DNA from: Hyphomonadaceae bacterium
GTDB lineage: Bacteria; Pseudomonadota; Alphaproteobacteria; Caulobacterales; Aquidulcibacteraceae
Reading direction: 5' to 3'
Assembly (NCBI GenBank): GCA_016791365.1
Contig: JAEUMT010000058.1
Span: 1-64,000 of the forward strand
Length of the DNA stretch: 64,000 nt
The notes beneath the pieces are model-generated. The model searched no databases. It was not told the DNA's origin and saw nothing but the letters and a program-made list of their open reading frames with translations. Shown in pieces: positions 63,784 through 64,000 of the stretch. Both the position numbers and the translations under genes were made by a program. Every line of letters starts with the position of its first letter. The first letter of the stretch is position 1.

Positions 63784-64000
63784 TTAGCGCTGCGCGGCCA
63801 TTAACGGCGCCGGATCCAGCACTTCGTTGCCCCGGCGCACTTGAAACAGGAGCCGCGCCCGCCCGTCCGGACGCACGCCGAGTTCGGAAACCGCCTCGCC
63901 CGCGCGGACATGCTGGCCTTCTCGGACCAGCGCTTGGCGATTGTACGCATAGGCGGTCACGTAATTGTCGGCATGCCGGATGAGCACCAGCGTACCCAAA
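63784..64000 (-). CDS. C-terminal end of M23 (NlpD-like) peptidase (partial)
   Basis: The open frame reaches the right edge on the minus strand and ends at 63784. Its last ~70 residues, GTLVLIRHADNYVTAYAYNRQALVREGQHVRAGEAVSELG and RARLLFQVRRGNEVLDPAPLM, are the C-terminal part of a LytM/M23 domain as in NlpD, EnvC or DipM. NlpD-like genes are common upstream of yajC in alphaproteobacteria. The signal peptide, any LysM domain and the catalytic HxxxD half lie beyond the window. Substitution of the expected HxH region by RLLFQVR suggests a degenerate, activator-type LytM domain, though this is seen only in part. Confidence 0.85.
   Translation of the reverse strand, partial: LGTLVLIRHADNYVTAYAYNRQALVREGQHVRAGEAVSELGVRPDGRARLLFQVRRGNEVLDPAPLMAAQR

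Overview
The window is one contiguous piece of an alphaproteobacterial chromosome of high GC content. It most resembles Caulobacterales or Hyphomonadaceae-like bacteria. The basis is gene content and order: mtaB-ftsY-septation protein-ccm-acnA; DUF2794 beside a Bax-inhibitor-1 gene that carries a ybhL-type leader; a RegB/RegA redox pair; an overlapping lmdC-bacA (M23 peptidase-bactofilin) pair; amiC-PBP1A-prfB divergent from rne; and yajC-secD-secF. I see no prophage, integrase, transposase, CRISPR array, tRNA or rRNA. Almost everything is core chromosomal, so the most unusual items are small: palindromic repeats, heptad repeats, leaders, overlapping stop codons and a frameshift.

Layout. 1-3.8 kb: 3' end of mtaB (with a palindrome inserted in frame), ftsY, a PhnA-type zinc ribbon protein, a cyclophilin lipoprotein, a YciB-type septation protein and a MarR regulator. 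3.8-6.5 kb: cytochrome c maturation genes ccmABCDG, including a 45-residue ccmD. 6.5-11.3 kb: a DUF4349 lipoprotein, aconitase acnA and a DUF1223 protein. 11.3-15.7 kb: a Gld-type ABC transporter operon (ATPase, permease, GldG-like protein, DUF4340 protein). 15.7-17.6 kb: a 512-base non-coding stretch with DnaA boxes and a strong unexplained RNA-like fold, then DUF2794 and the BI-1 gene with its leader. 17.6-26.7 kb: a class A PBP with a very acidic tail, cytochrome b561, MAPEG, a YgjP-type metallopeptidase, GFA, PhaZ depolymerase, SCO1, DUF2233 and DUF6607. 26.7-34.4 kb: a TonB-dependent receptor, RegB/RegA and a large multi-PAS hybrid kinase. 34.4-38.5 kb: a small Pro/Ala-rich protein, then an acyltransferase/NamZ/DOMON-like run and a membrane protein. 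38.7-46.7 kb: tyrS, a giant YhdP/AsmA-like protein, Bcp peroxiredoxin, lmdC-bacA and a lipoprotein. 46.7-54.2 kb: a DMP19-like protein, prfB with a programmed +1 frameshift, PBP1A, amidase and a putative HExxH protein. 54.2-64 kb: rne, a BepA-like M48 protease, a DsbA-like protein, a phytoene-synthase-like protein, a PuuD-N-like membrane protein, secF, secD, yajC and the end of an M23/NlpD-like gene.

How the genes fit together. Two themes dominate. The first is the cell envelope: two class A PBPs, AmiC-type amidase, two M23 peptidases, bactofilin, NamZ, YhdP, BepA, SecDF-YajC and a septation protein. The second is respiration and redox biology: the Ccm system, SCO1, cytochrome b561, RegBA, aconitase, Bcp and DsbA/CcmG thioredoxin folds. 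Genes are tightly packed. Co-oriented neighbours often share ATGA or GTGA overlaps, and six of the eleven convergent gene pairs overlap by exactly four bases (YTAR), so the two stop codons share bases.

Limits. Everything was read by eye, without database searches. Start codons are inferred from Shine-Dalgarno-like sequences and family length, and several, marked in the entries, remain ambiguous.
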